Positions 24,154-38,000 of a DNA stretch of 64,000 nt are shown in pieces. This DNA is from Hypoxylon rubiginosum (taxonomy: Eukaryota; Ascomycota; Sordariomycetes; Xylariales; Hypoxylaceae): NCBI GenBank assembly GCA_902806565.1, contig CADCXA010000030.1, positions 434,001 to 498,000 of the forward strand, given 5' to 3'. Made by a program: the position numbers and the translations under genes. Positions within the stretch are counted from its first letter, which is position 1. Each line of letters starts with the position of its first letter. The notes beneath the pieces are model-generated. The model saw nothing but the letters and a program-made list of their open reading frames with translations, made no database searches and was not told the DNA's origin.

Positions 24154-25041
24154 ATGTAAAGGCTTTACCTTTTGTTTTACCTAATTTAGAATTTTAATAC
24201 TAGATTATTGAAATTAAATTAACGAATTCTTCAATGTAAGATCCTTGATTAAGGGAGGATCTTGATACTCTTAGGTTTGGAGATTCCCAAATCAGTAGTT
24301 TTGAAATTTACACTTCTCATTGGATACTGAGATAATATAGATGTTGCAAGACCTTTTTATAATGCTAAGAATAAATTTATAGTTAAAGAAAAGCTATATC
24401 CTGGCGTGATCAGCAGAATCAAACGCTTCTATACGACGTTAGTAACATTAACAAGCTACTTCGTTCGGAAGATCATACATTTAAATAAAGAGATCAAAGA
24501 TATAGTGATTATCTTATATAAGTTTATTAAAATAATCATTTAAAAGACCCGCGTGTTTAATGTTAATAAATAAAAACAGTGATTATTTTAAAGGTAGTTA
24601 TTTAAGAAAAGGGTAGTAATTCCGTGAGAGGCCAGTTACTTACTAAAAGCCCTTGTTAAATATCTTTTAAAGGATGTATTAGTTAATAGTAAAGCCATTA
24701 AATGTATAGAAATTTACGTTGTAAATTATTTAGTAAATTATATTAACTAAGCTTCTTTGTAAAGTTATTAAGCTTTATTAATTTATAAATACTTATCATT
24801 AATATAAGACCTGGTAGTTAAGGATAAGGATTTTAACTAAAAGTCTATTAGATCATTTACTGAGAACGATAAGGATAATAAAATTAAAGGTTTTACTATT
24901 GTATAAGACCCTGAAGGGCCACGAGGATTAATAACCTGGAGAGATGCGGACTGTGATAGTTTTTTTAACCTGGAACTTATCCTAGTTAGTAAGGGTTATA
25001 ATATAGATTCAGGATTAGTTTTTATATTTAAAATGGCCTAA
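24154..25041 (+). pseudogene. Degraded reading frame downstream of pol (about 295 codons)
   Basis: A frame from a possible ATG at 24154 to TAA at 25039-25041 carries scattered RIP-type stops but long protein-like stretches such as EIPKSVVLKFTLLIGY, DVARPFYNAKNKFIVKEKLY, RIKRFYTTLVTLTSYFVRK and DPEGPRGLITWRDADCDSFF. It is in the same phase as pol, so it may be a pol extension or a separate ORF. No family was recognised. The start is a guess. Confidence 0.4.
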
Positions 25042-25909
25042 TTAAAAGTGGTAAGGTGTTTGTTTACCTATAGTTGCTTGTATGTTGGAAGTGATAATTA
25101 GTTGGGAGTAAATATAATATTGGGAGTTTGGTTTATTTATTAAACGTTAATCTGGATATTAAGGTTTTGGGGAGGCTGATTATAATATATTTTATTTGTA
25201 ATAAAATGTGATTTCTTGAATAACCTTAATGGAGGCTTTGTATTAAGCTGGTTTTAAAAGAATGAATCGAGGTTATGGTCATAAAAAATAAATAATATAT
25301 TTATAAAAACGTTTTAAACTTAAGAACAAGCCTTGGTATTTACGTTAAACTCTTTTTGGGATGTATATTTAGGTATGGAAATAGTATTGTTAAAGTTAAG
25401 AAATAATGGTAAGAATAACGTGTTAGGTTTAAGGCTTTTACAGCGTTTTTAAACGTACTATATGGCGGCGAGTTTTATAGTGTTGTTATTACTGTTAGGC
25501 GTCTTAAATCTTTTTGAATGAGTAAAAGTAGATATGATTATTGTAACTTAAATATTTTTTACTGTTTTAAAAAGTAATCTAAGGTATTTTAGGAAAGTTG
25601 AAAAATTTAGGAATGGAGAAAATATAAAAAATGAAAATTATTATGAAATTCTTAGCTTTTTATTACCTTAAAAGAAGTAGGTACTGCTAATTAAAAGCTG
25701 GTTTATATATTATATTAATATTTTATTAGCTTATAACCAGAATTAATAAAAGCTTACCTACGTAATAAGCCATTTAATAAAATATTTATATAAGGCTATA
25801 TAAATATAAGAGATATCTAATATCCTTTTTTTACCTTAATCAATATAGTTTATCTTACATCCTCTATTCTTTTTTTTTGAAAGACTTAGAATTATAATAT
25901 TTTGCAACC
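25042..25909. other. Unassigned stretch between the two extra Gypsy frames
   Basis: The plus strand is relatively rich in G and T here, unlike the A/C-rich region that follows. No continuous frame or motif was recognised. It may be a spacer or a badly mutated gene part. Confidence 0.4.
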
Positions 25910-27067
25910 ATGGTGACAACACGCAGAAAAGTAAAAGTAACATCCGCTAATATCACAGATTTTTTAAAGGATATTTACTATACCAATAATATTACCAATC
26001 AACAAAAATATTAATTAAAGCTTTTAAAACCTATGATAATAACGTCCTTTTTTTCTATTTAACTAAAGCCAAATTTACATGCCATAGCCGTATTATAAAG
26101 CATTTTACCTTTGCTAGGAATAAACCCTAAATTTTGGTACAAAAAACTTGTATTTATAATTGTAAGCTCCTTAATCTTATACAGAAATGGGAGATACAAC
26201 AAATTATTAAAAATTAGAGAATTTTAATCACTTATTATAAAAAACGTGCCACCCATTAAGTTAATTTATGAAATTAAAATATTATAAACCTTAAAAAACT
26301 ATAAAATAAACAACTTCAACAACACCATATCTGCCCTAATCAAATAATACAACCTGTGATTTATCCTTTTAATAGCTTATTGTAACTTTATGGCATTAGG
26401 TAAGGATTTTAACAACTATATAGCCCCTTATTTTTATGTAGTACTAATTAACATAGTAAAAAAATAAGTATATATTTTTAATACTTTTATAAACAGGGTA
26501 GGCCCTTCCCTTACTAAAGTATAAGTATTATTTGTAAATTTAAATAAAATATGTAATAGTAATAAATAAGAAATAATAATTGGAGGCCTTAAAAACTTAC
26601 ATCAAATCTAGATTATCTCTTAAAATAACAACTGGATATACGGTTACTAAACAGTGTGTATTTTTTATCTACTATTCAAGAAATTAGCCACCTTATTTTA
26701 GTTACTAAGAGACAAGGACTTTAATCAAACCTTGGTCTTAGATACCTTCATAAGAATAATATCTAAATATGCTGGAATCAAAACAACTACCAGGAAATCT
26801 TTACCTACCAAACGGCCCACAATACCAATCAAACCGGTACACAATCCTACACCCAAAACAGGCCCAGCAAGATCACAATTTACAACAATCAACACAATCA
26901 AAAACATTAAAAATAACTTTTTAAGTAGCGGCTTATCCGATTCTTTGGATAACTCTCCAGATCCCGAGCCTACAAAGAAAGGGAAAAATAAAACTAAAAG
27001 CAACCTAGAAAAAAACATTACCGCCACAACTACTCCTAACAAAATTATACAAAAAACTGGGACCTAA
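25910..27067 (+). pseudogene. Second extra reading frame of the Gypsy element (about 385 codons)
   Basis: From ATG at 25910 (CAACCATGG context) one frame runs to TAA at 27065-27067 with 14 internal stops, nearly all TAA/TAG of the type RIP creates. The start reads MVTTRRKVKVTSANITDFLK. The last 112 codons are uninterrupted and turn Pro/Thr/Lys-rich (KPVHNPTPKTGPARSQ, then a run of Lys/Asn), suggesting a basic, disordered tail. It differs in phase from pol and shows no recognisable domain. The overlapping minus-strand open frame at 26725-27042 is a Val/Leu-rich shadow. Confidence 0.5.
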
Positions 27068-27530
27068 CACTTTCTCAAGGACAAAATTAACCCTGAGAAA
27101 CGATACAAACACCTACTAAACCTCAATCACAACCTGGTTTCTCAAATAAATTTAGCTTAAAAGGTTAAATACAAGTAAAAACTATCTATACCAGTTAGCA
27201 AGTAAGTAATTAATACGTGGGAAGTTACAGTAAATAGATTATAGCCTATTAATTCCTACAACTAAATAGGCTGGGATTAGTATACTACCCTAATCAATAC
27301 AGTTAATAAATTGCTTGAAGCTAAAAAGCTATCTACAAAAAAAATACGCTTTACATTAGCTAAGAAACAGAAAAAAACTAGTGACCTTATAAAGTTAAAT
27401 AACAAAGGCAAGCCCACAATACAACCCACAGAGAGGATTTCGGAATAGACTAATCGGCTTAATACAAGGAGAAGTAAATAAGGGGTTTTCTTTTATAAAT
27501 TTAAATTAAAATAAAACCTTATTCAAATCT

Positions 27531-27539
27531 AAAAGAGGG
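27531..27539 (+). promoter_or_regulatory. Polypurine tract of the Gypsy element
   Basis: AAAAGAGGG lies one base before the 3' LTR, where plus-strand DNA synthesis would be primed. It supports plus orientation. Confidence 0.6.
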
Positions 27540-27540
27540 T

Positions 27541-27818
27541 TATAATAGGATACGGTAATCAATGCTTTACAAAAGGTTACATAACTACCTTATAACTAGA
27601 TTCTTTTCATTTTTTTCTTTTAAAAGGCTTGTAAAGCCTTTTACATAACTAGATAGCCATGTATTGCAGGAATATACACTCTTTTACAAGATATCTCAAA
27701 TACACCAATCAGGACATTTTTCAAATTATTTCTTAGGTTAAATGTAATCCAGGGTAGATAGTAGCACAGCTGTTATCTAAGCTAAGGATCACCGGTATAA
27801 GAGCAGAGCTCCATTACA
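27541..27818 (+). repeat. 3' LTR of the Gypsy element (278 bp)
   Basis: Same length as the 5' LTR with no indels. About 58 differences are all transitions. The 5' LTR retains the G or C at about 36 of them and this one at about 22, so both were mutated independently. Confidence 0.92.
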
Positions 27819-30800
27819 GTATTAAAAAATATAAAAATAATTTAAAAAGAAAAAAAAACTAAATAAAATTAATTATTTTTTTCTTATTATTATACTAAAT
27901 ATTTCTTATTATAATATAATAAATAAAAAAGGTATATTAATATAATTAAAATAATAAAAATTAATATATTTAAATAAATATCTTTTTATATATTTATTTA
28001 TATTTATAATATAAACTATATAAGTTATTTTATATATTTTTTATATAAATATATAAATAGGTATTTTTTAATTTAAAAAAATACTATATTTAAAAGTTTT
28101 AAGTATTTTATTTAAATAACTTATTATTATTTAAATATATTACTTTATTTTTATATTAATAATAATTAATTAGTTTTTTTTTTAATTATTATTCTTTTAA
28201 ATATATAGTAACTATATAAAAAATATAATATTTTTTTTAATTAAAAAATATTAAAGCTTTTAATATTATATTAATATTTATTATTTAAATTATTTTAATT
28301 TAAAATTATTATTTAATTTTAATATTTTTAATAATAATAATATTTATTATATTATAACTTATTATATTATATATATTATAACTAGGAATATTTAAGCTTT
28401 TAATAAAAAAAAAAAATAAATATTTAGTTATTAAGGTTTATTTTTTTAAAATTATAAATAAGGATTTTATTAATATATTTAATAATAATATCTTTTAAAA
28501 ACATTATTATTTTTTTTATATTTTAAATTATAAAAATAATAATTATAAATATTATTTAATTATTATTAAATATTTAACAAGTTTTTTAATATTTTATTTA
28601 TAAATTACTAGCTTTTTTATTTAAATTTTAATTATTAGGTTTTTTTAAATAAAATATTAAAACTTTAAAAATATTTAATATAAAATAGTTTTATTAATAA
28701 TAAGTTAATTATAAATAAATTAAAATTATAACTATTATTACTTTAAAAACATTTAAATACTTATTTTATAATTAGTTTTATAACTTTTAAAACTTATAAA
28801 ACTTATTTTATAATTTATTATTATTAATAGCTTTTTTTTATTAAAGAATTTACCGATAAATATTATTATATTATTAAAATAATGATTGTATTTAAAATTA
28901 ACTATATTATTTTAATTTTAATTAAAAATTAATTTAATTTAAATTTTATATATTAATATATTTTTAAGTTATTATATAATGATTTTTTTAACACCTTAAT
29001 AAATTTATTATCTTTTTATAAAAATATTTATACTTTTTTAAATTATAGTTATTTTACTTTTATTTTAAAATTTATTATTAATAACTTATATATATTAATT
29101 ATTTATATATTTTAAATATTAAAAAAAAATATTAAAACCTTATAAATCTATAATTAATTTTATAATATATAATATTTAACTTTAAATAAAATTCTTATTT
29201 AATATTTTTTAGTTTATTTCGCTTAGTTTATTTTTAATAACACTATTATATTTATTTTTATTAATAAAATTATTAAAACTAAAAAGTTTATAAAATATAT
29301 TAATAAAATCTATTTAAAAAAAAAGGTTAGTTTATATTATATAAAAAATTTAAAGCATTAAATATAAATTATAAACTAGAATTTATAAAATATAAAATTA
29401 TATTAATTTTAAATATAAAATAAATAAAATTAAAAATAAAAATAATATATTTAATATTAATTTTAAGTTTTATAACTTATATTTAAAAAAAAAATATTAC
29501 TAAAATATATAACTTAATAATACTATATATAATAATAATTATAACTATTTATTAAAATATTTAAAAATATATTTTTAATTATTTAATTGTAAAATATTTA
29601 ATTTTAATTATAAATTTAATTTTAATTATAATAATCCTAGTAATAGTAAAAATAATAACTGTAATAAGTGTTTTAAAAATTAAGATATTAAACTTAAATT
29701 AAACTTATTATTAATAAAAAATAAAAAAAATATTTAAATAAGTAATAATAATAAAAATAAAAGTAAAAATATTATAATTTAATATAATAAAAATAATAAA
29801 TTTTAAAATAAGTTTATTTATAATTTTATTAATAATATAAACTTAATTTTTTATTCTTTTTAATAGTTTTAAATTACTAAGGATTTTTTTAGTTAAAATA
29901 ATAATAATATATATTATGAAAAATTTCTTTAAAAAATAATAATAAATTATAAAAAATCTTTTTATATAAATAAAAACCAATAATTATTAAAAATAAATAA
30001 AATTTAAATTTAAAATTTAAGTTTTAAAATAAACCTTTTAAATAATAATAAAAAGAATTTATAATTTTTTTATAACTTTTTTTTATATTTTAATTATAAC
30101 TTTATTTTTCTATATTTTATTAGGTTAAATATAAATTAAAATTTTTATTATAATATAAGATTATTTTAAAAATTAACTACTAAATTTAATAATATTTACT
30201 TTAAAATTATATATTTTTAACTTTTTATTAATAAAGCGGATTATTTTTATAATTTATTATTTCCTAATTATTAACACTTAGAAAAAAATATTTAAAATAT
30301 AATAATAAAATCTAATATATTTAAGTTATTTTTATAAAAAGAAATTATTAATAAGTTTAATAATAAAAATAAAATTAATATTTTTTTTTTTTTTATATTA
30401 TATTATATATAATTAAACTTTATTATTATTTATAATAAAATTAAAAACTATAATATTAAATAAAAAGTAACTTTTTTTTATTTTTAATTATAATTAATTA
30501 TTTAATATTATTATTATATTAAAACATATTATTAAGTTTATAATAATTTAATTTTTTATAATATATAAAAATTTACTATAAATAATATTATTAAACTTAT
30601 ATTTAATAAGAAAAAAAAAATAATAAAAAACTTTATTAATTTTATTAAAAATATACTTTTTTAATAAATAAATATCGTTACTTAAAAATAATATTAAATA
30701 TTTATAAAATATATTAAATATTAAATAAAAAAGCCTTAAAATACTTTTTAAGGAAACTTTTAATATAATAATTAATATAAAAACATATTAATTATAAGTA

Positions 30801-33800
30801 AAAATTATAAAAATATACTTAATATAATTATAATTAAAAATTATACCTTATATATTTAAAATTAACTAGAAAACCATTTAAATATTAACTTTAATAAGTT
30901 TAGTTTTTATTATTTTATATAGTTTTAATATTAATTTTAATTTATTATTTAACTTTAATTTATTATTTTATTTTTTATTATTAAAATTTAAATTTAAAGT
31001 TAAATTAATTTAAATTACATTTAATATAACTAGCTTTTTTTTAAAACTTTTAATTAATTTATATTTTTTAATAGTTTTTATATTTCTTTTATAATATTAT
31101 TAAAATAATTTAAAAGCTATATACTTTTAAGGTTTTAATGTAAATTAAACGAATATATTATTTTTTATTATTATATTAAAAACCTTTTAAATATTATAAT
31201 AAACATTAAAAAACTTATTATTAAAAAAAATCTTATTAAAATAAAATCTTAATATATAAAACAAGTTATTTATAATTAAAAACTTATATATTATATAATC
31301 CACTGTTATTTTATTATTTATTTAAATTAAATTACTAAACTTAAAAAATGGATTTATTTTAAATATATTAAATAATAAAATAAAAGATATTTTAATAATA
31401 AAAATAAATATTAATAAAATATTATCCTAATTAAATATAATTTTCTTTTAAAAAATAATATTATAAAATTTACCACTTTTAAATAAAATTAATTAATTAT
31501 TACTTTTTTTTTAATTTAAGCTTAAAAATAATAATTAAATAAGTATAAAAAAATATAAATCTTTTAAAATAACTTTTTAAAAACTAAAAGTAAAATATTT
31601 TAAAAAAAATATATTTAATTATATAAATAAAATTAAAAATAACTTTTATTAAATAACTTATATAAAAAAATATATTAATATTTTATAAAAACCTTATAAA
31701 ACCAAACTAATTATATTTTAATTAAATTTCCTGTTTTTTTAAAAAAAAATTTAATAAACTTAAAAATAATCTTTATTAATTAAATTAACTAATATTGTTT
31801 TAAAAAAAATAAGTTATAATTATTTATAAAACTTTATAACTTTTTTATAATATATAAATTAAAGTTAATAACTAAATAATATAATTATAATATAAAATAT
31901 AAATTACTTTTATATTATAATTAATACGATTTTTTTATAAAATATAAATTATTATTTTTTATTAAACTAAAAAACCTTTTAAATAATATATATTAAATAA
32001 ACTTTAAAAAAATATAAATATATATATTAAAAAAAATAAAACTTATATCCCTAAAATTAAACAAGATAATAAAAAATTAAAAAATATATTTTTTTATAAT
32101 AATTAACATTATTATAATATATTTAATTATATTTAAAAACTATAAAAAAGAAACTAATAAAATAAATAATTTTTCCTGTAATATAAAAATATTATTAATA
32201 ATTTTATTAGTTTTATTATTATTAAAATAAAAATAAATATTTAAAAAGTTTATAATAAAAAAGTTTATTATAATATCTTATTAAATAAATTATAAAAATC
32301 TAAAAAATAAAGTGAAATACTAAATTAAAAATATAATAAAAAGAAAATAAATAACTATAAAATAATAATTTTATTAATAATATTAAATTAAAGTTTAATT
32401 ACACTAAAAAAAAAATCAATTTAAAAACTTTTATTAACTTATAAATAAAATTTTATAAGTTATATTAAAACTAATAATATAATATATTAAACTTATATAT
32501 ATTTAAATAAAATTTAATTAATTAAAAAATATAAAATTATAATAAGTTATTTATTTTAATAAAAAATATTTATTAAAATATATTAATTATATAAAATATT
32601 ATATAAAATTAAATTATAATTTTTTATAATATAATATAAATATAAAATACTTAAATATTAAATTATTTAATTTAAAAATAATTTAAAATAAATATTAAAT
32701 ATATACTTAAATATTTTTAAAAATCTAAAAATATCTTAAAAAACTTTATTTAAAAAATAACCGTTTAAATATTTATATTTATTTTTATTATAAAACTATA
32801 TATATAAACTTTATAATAAAAATTAAAATATATATTATAAAAAAATACATTTTAAGTAATTAACTTGGTTTTGAAAATATAAAATGTTAAACGCCTTATT
32901 AAAACACTTTTATTAATATAACTTATAATTATTTTTAATTTTTATTATTTTAAATATAAAAAAATATAAAATAAATAACTTTATTTACTTTATTTAAATA
33001 TTTATAATTATTATAAATATTTCTTATTAATAATTAATTTATTTTATTAATTAATATATTTATTAAACTATTTAAAATATATTTATTAAAAATTTATTTA
33101 ACTTTTATAAACATTTAATAATTTAAGTTTTTTAAGTTTTACTATAAATTATAAAGTTATTAATATTATATAAATTAATAAACTTGTTTAATATTTAACT
33201 AGTTTTTTATTTTTAAGTTTTAATAAAACTAAATATTAATATTAATAAAAAACTAATAGTAATAACTATAAAAAAAAAGTTATTATTATTTATATATAAT
33301 ATTTTAACTAATAGTTTATTTATATATAAAACTAATAAAAACGTTTAATTTAATAAATTAACCTAGTTATTTAATTTATAAATAATATTAATAAACATTA
33401 AGTTTAATTTTTACGTTATTAATTAATTATTATTTAAACACCTTATTTTAAAATATTTAAAAAAACATTTAATAAATAAATAAAAATTATAATTACTAAA
33501 AATTATATTATTAAATTTTATATTAAATAATATACTTATTTATATTTATATTAAATTAAAATTAAACGTAGGTTATTTTAATATAAAATTAATTAATATT
33601 TTTATTACTTTATATTAATTAATATTACTTTATAATATTTAAGTTTATAAAGAATAATTTAAAAAACTTAATATAATAATATTTATTAAAGTTTTATATT
33701 ATAATAATTAATAAATAAAACTACTTTTTAATATATATATTTAAAATATTATATAAAATATAAATAATAATAAATTATTTAACTTAACACCGTTATTTAT

Positions 33801-34887
33801 ATTTTTAAGTATATTATATATAAGTTATAATATAAATATATTAAAGGTAATTATTTAAATAAAAGTTATTTAAATAAGAATTATTTAAATAAAAAAATTT
33901 TTAAAAAAATATTTTTAAATAAAAGGTGTTTTAAAAAAAAGTTTTTAAGTAAAAAATATTTTAATAAGAGATGTTTTAATGGAAAATATTTTTAAAAAAA
34001 AGGAAGATATTTTAAAAAATAATATTATAAATATTAATATAAATATTAAAAAAAATAAGGAAAGTTTAATTAAATTATTTTTATATATTATTATATAAAT
34101 ATAAAAATAATATTTTATATTATTATTAAAATTAAACTTAGTTTAAAGGATTATATAAAAACTATATAAGTGGTTAATTATTAAAATATTATAATTAATA
34201 AAATTTTTTATAATAATATTACCAGGTATTTTTATAATATAATAAATAAATTTATAAAAATAAACATTTTGAATATAATATTATAAATTATAAAGGAATT
34301 ATAAGATAATCTTTTTAATAAATTAAATATATAAATATATAAAATTACACCTTTTAAAAATAAAAAAAATATTAAAATTATTTATTATTATTATATTATA
34401 TAAATTAGTTTTTCTTTATTTTTATTAATAATATATAAATTAAAATAAAACATTTAAATTTAAATATAATTAAAATAAATATAATTATATTTTAATAATA
34501 TATTTATAAACTTTTAATAAGTTTTTATTTTTATTTTTATTATAACCTATTTTTTTTTAAAAGTTATATTAATTTTATTTAAAATAAAAATTATTTTTTT
34601 AAGTTTATAAAAATTTTATATATATTAAAAACATTTTAATAACTAATTAATAAATTTTATTTAATATATAAACTTAATTATATTAATAATAAACAAGTTT
34701 TTTTATAGTTTAATACTTAGTAAAATAATAAGATTAAATAACTTTAAATATATAAAATAAATAATTTAATAATTTTTATAAAGTTTTTTATAAATTTATT
34801 TATATAATATTTTAATTTTAAGAAAATTATATAACTTAAGTTTTATATAATATAAAATATTTTACTAGTATTTAATTATAATTATAT

Positions 34888-35029
34888 AAAAGAAAAGTTT
34901 AAAGATTAAAAAGATAAAAAAAAAAAAAGGATTACTAAAAAAAAAAAGAAAAAAAACTTAAAAGAAGAAAAAAAAAAAAAAAAAAAAAAACTTAAAAAAA
35001 GCTAAAGATATAATAAAAAAAAAAGCAAG
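34888..35029 (+). repeat. Purine-only-like tract
   Basis: About 140 bp consisting almost entirely of A and G on the plus strand, with runs of more than ten A. RIP changes G to A but never purine to pyrimidine, so the ancestral sequence was also a long purine tract, possibly Lys/Glu-rich coding or a microsatellite. Confidence 0.6.
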
Positions 35030-38000
35030 GTGCTTAATAAAAAATAATAATATAACTTAAGCATATAATTAATTCTCTTTTTTTAAATAAATAATTAAAA
35101 AATTTTTTATTTTTATTTTATTTATTAATTAAACTAATTAAATTTTACTTTAAAATTTATTTAAATAATAATAATATTATTTATTATTATTTATATTTAA
35201 TTATATTAAAAACTATTCTTTTTTCTAATAAACTATATATTATAAATATAAGTAATATAAATAAGTTTAAATTATAAATTAAATATAATATATTTTATAT
35301 TTTTTAAAACTACTTTTTTAATTTATAAGGTATTAATTTATTAATTAATAAATATTTATATTATAATAATAAAGTAGAAAATATAAAAGAAAATTACCAC
35401 TTTTTTAACTTAAAAAATAAATAATTTTTTTTTATTTTTAGTTATAAAATCTTTTATTTTAAACATATAATTTATAATACACTTTAAAATAATTTAATAT
35501 TATATTTATATATTTAATATTATATAATTATTAAAGGTTTTAATTAAAATATAATAAAACTTATTATAAAATAAAAATTAAAACTAGTTAAAATAATATA
35601 TTATATAAAAAACAAAAATCTTTTATTTAATATTAAATATAAAACGTTTTATATTTTAAATATTTAATTATAATATTTTATATATATTTAATTTTATAAT
35701 TATATAGTTAAATACTAAGAATATTACTAGTAATAAAAAAACTATTAAATAAATAAGTTTAGTTTTAAATAATTATATATATAAATAAATAAGTTAATAT
35801 ATATTAATATTAAATATTATATAATATTTTAATAACCTTATAAAAAATATATAAACACACCGAATCTTTAATTTAATATAAAAAACATTTAATAAATACT
35901 TAAATATTTATATAATTAATTAAAATATAACCAGTTAAAATAAACTTAATAAAATATTATTTTTTATATTTTTAAATTTATTATTATTTTTATATTTATA
36001 TTTTTAATATATCCTAAAATATTATAATAAAAATAAACTTAGTTTATATATTTAATTATAAAAAACAAACTATTAAACGTTTTAAATTTTTTATAATATT
36101 AAAAATATAATATAAACTTAATTCTTCCCTTTTATAATAATCTATAAAAATATTTTATAACGTTTTTTTTATATTCTTATTTTATTTAAAATAAGTAAAA
36201 TATTTTATTAAATATATTAAACTTTTTAAACTTATAGTTAAATAATATTATTATAAAATAATAATATATTTTTATTATAATAAAATAAAAATATTATTTA
36301 TTATATAAAAAAAGTTTTTATAGCTTTTTATTTTTTTAGTTACATTATTATTATATATTTATTATATTAAAATAAAATTAATAAATAAATACCATTTTAA
36401 ATTAATAAAAAAAAACTAATATATTTTTTATAAAATTAAATAAATAAAACCATATTTAAAAGGTGTTAAATTTAACGTTACAAATAAATAATTATTAATA
36501 ATAATATATATTAAATATAATAAAAATATATTATTTACTATTTTATAATTAAATAAAAGGTTAATAAATTTAAAATTCTTATATATTTTATATATTTTTA
36601 AAAATATTATATATTATAATTTTTCTAATAATTAAAAAAGGTAAATATTATTATTTTTTTATATATTTTATATAAACTGTTATTAGAAAGTTTAATATAT
36701 TAAAAAATTACTAATATATTAAATATAATATTTATTATATTTTAAAAAGAAAATATAATAAATAATAAAATATTTTATTTTTTTAAAAAGTTTTTAATTT
36801 TATTTATAGTTAAAATATATAACTATATATATAACTATTAATTAATTAATTATTTATTTAATTTAAATATATATATAACATTTTATATAAATATTTAAAT
36901 ATTTATTAATAACTAAAAATAATAATATATTTAAATAACAGTAAAATATTAAGTTATAATTTTTTATTATATTAAATATATATTTACTAAGCCTAGTAAA
37001 ATATTAAAAAAATAAAAACAATTTAAAATATATAAATAAATTAGAAAAAATCATTTAAATAAGTAATATAAAATTATAATAACTTTTTATTTTATTAAAT
37101 ATACATTAAATCTAATAAAATATTAAAATATTAAAAACTAAAAACAATTTAAAATTTATTAAAAAAAAAAAAAACTAAGTCTTTAATAATAAAATATATT
37201 ATCTAGGTTATTTTTAAAAAATTTATAATAATTATAATTATAAATAATATTTTATTAATTAGTTATTTATAAAAAAAAACATAATTATAATAAAACTATA
37301 TAAAAATAAGAAAGTAAAAATAAAACTTTAATATAAATATTTTATATATAAACTTAAATTTTATATATTTTATATATATTATATTTTATATAATTAACTA
37401 TAACTTAATTTATTTTAAGAATTATTAGTAATTTTAATAATATATTTTATAATAAATCCTTTAAATACCTAAATAAATATATTATAAAAAAAACATAAAA
37501 AATAAAGTTTTTTATTAAAAGAAAAATTAGGTTTTATATTAACTATTTATATAATAAAATTTAAAAAATTAAGAAAAAATCACGTTTATATTTAATTAAC
37601 TTATAATTAATTAATAAAAATAATTTCTATAAAAATAAAAAAGCTAGCTATTATTAGTTAAGATTATAAAAATAAAAAATATATAATAAATTAATATTTT
37701 TATATTATTTTTTATTTAAATATTTAATAATATAAATAAATAAAATAAAAACCTTAAAATATTTTAATGTTAAAATAAAAATAATAATTAATTAATCGTA
37801 AAATATATTAAGTAATATAATAATAAAATTAAATTTTATTTATATTATAAAAATCCTTTATTATATTTAAAAAAAAAAACTTATTATTATAAATAAATAC
37901 TTCCTGGCTTTTTATTATATTTAATTTTTTATTATAACTATTTTTATTTAAAAGTATAAATACCTTAAAAACCTATATAATAATAAATTATTTATTATAA

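Larger units (their letters stand above)
15591..27818 (+). mobile_element. Nested Gypsy-type LTR retrotransposon, 12.2 kb, RIP-inactivated
   Basis: Bounded by two 278-bp LTRs in direct orientation. A tRNA-like primer-binding site follows the 5' LTR and a purine tract (AAAAGAGGG) precedes the 3' LTR, fixing plus orientation. Internal order is gag with a zinc knuckle, aspartic protease, RT, RNase H, integrase. RT before integrase defines Ty3/Gypsy. The frames carry many TAA/TAG/TGA and D-to-N or G-to-K/R type changes from RIP, so nothing is functional. It is richer in G/C than the surrounding tract, so it was inserted into already AT-rich DNA or escaped some rounds of RIP. About 3.4 kb between pol and the 3' LTR holds two additional degraded frames, which makes the element unusually long. 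Confidence 0.9.

Noticed and set aside
26725..27042. Minus-strand Val/Leu-rich frame inside the Gypsy element
   Set aside because: Complement of the Pro/Thr/Lys-rich plus-strand frame, which continues upstream in one phase for more than 270 codons.
29640..29700. Possible zinc-knuckle remnant (C-N-K-C) in the right arm
   Set aside because: Spacing of the following His and Cys does not fit CCHC even after allowing RIP changes.
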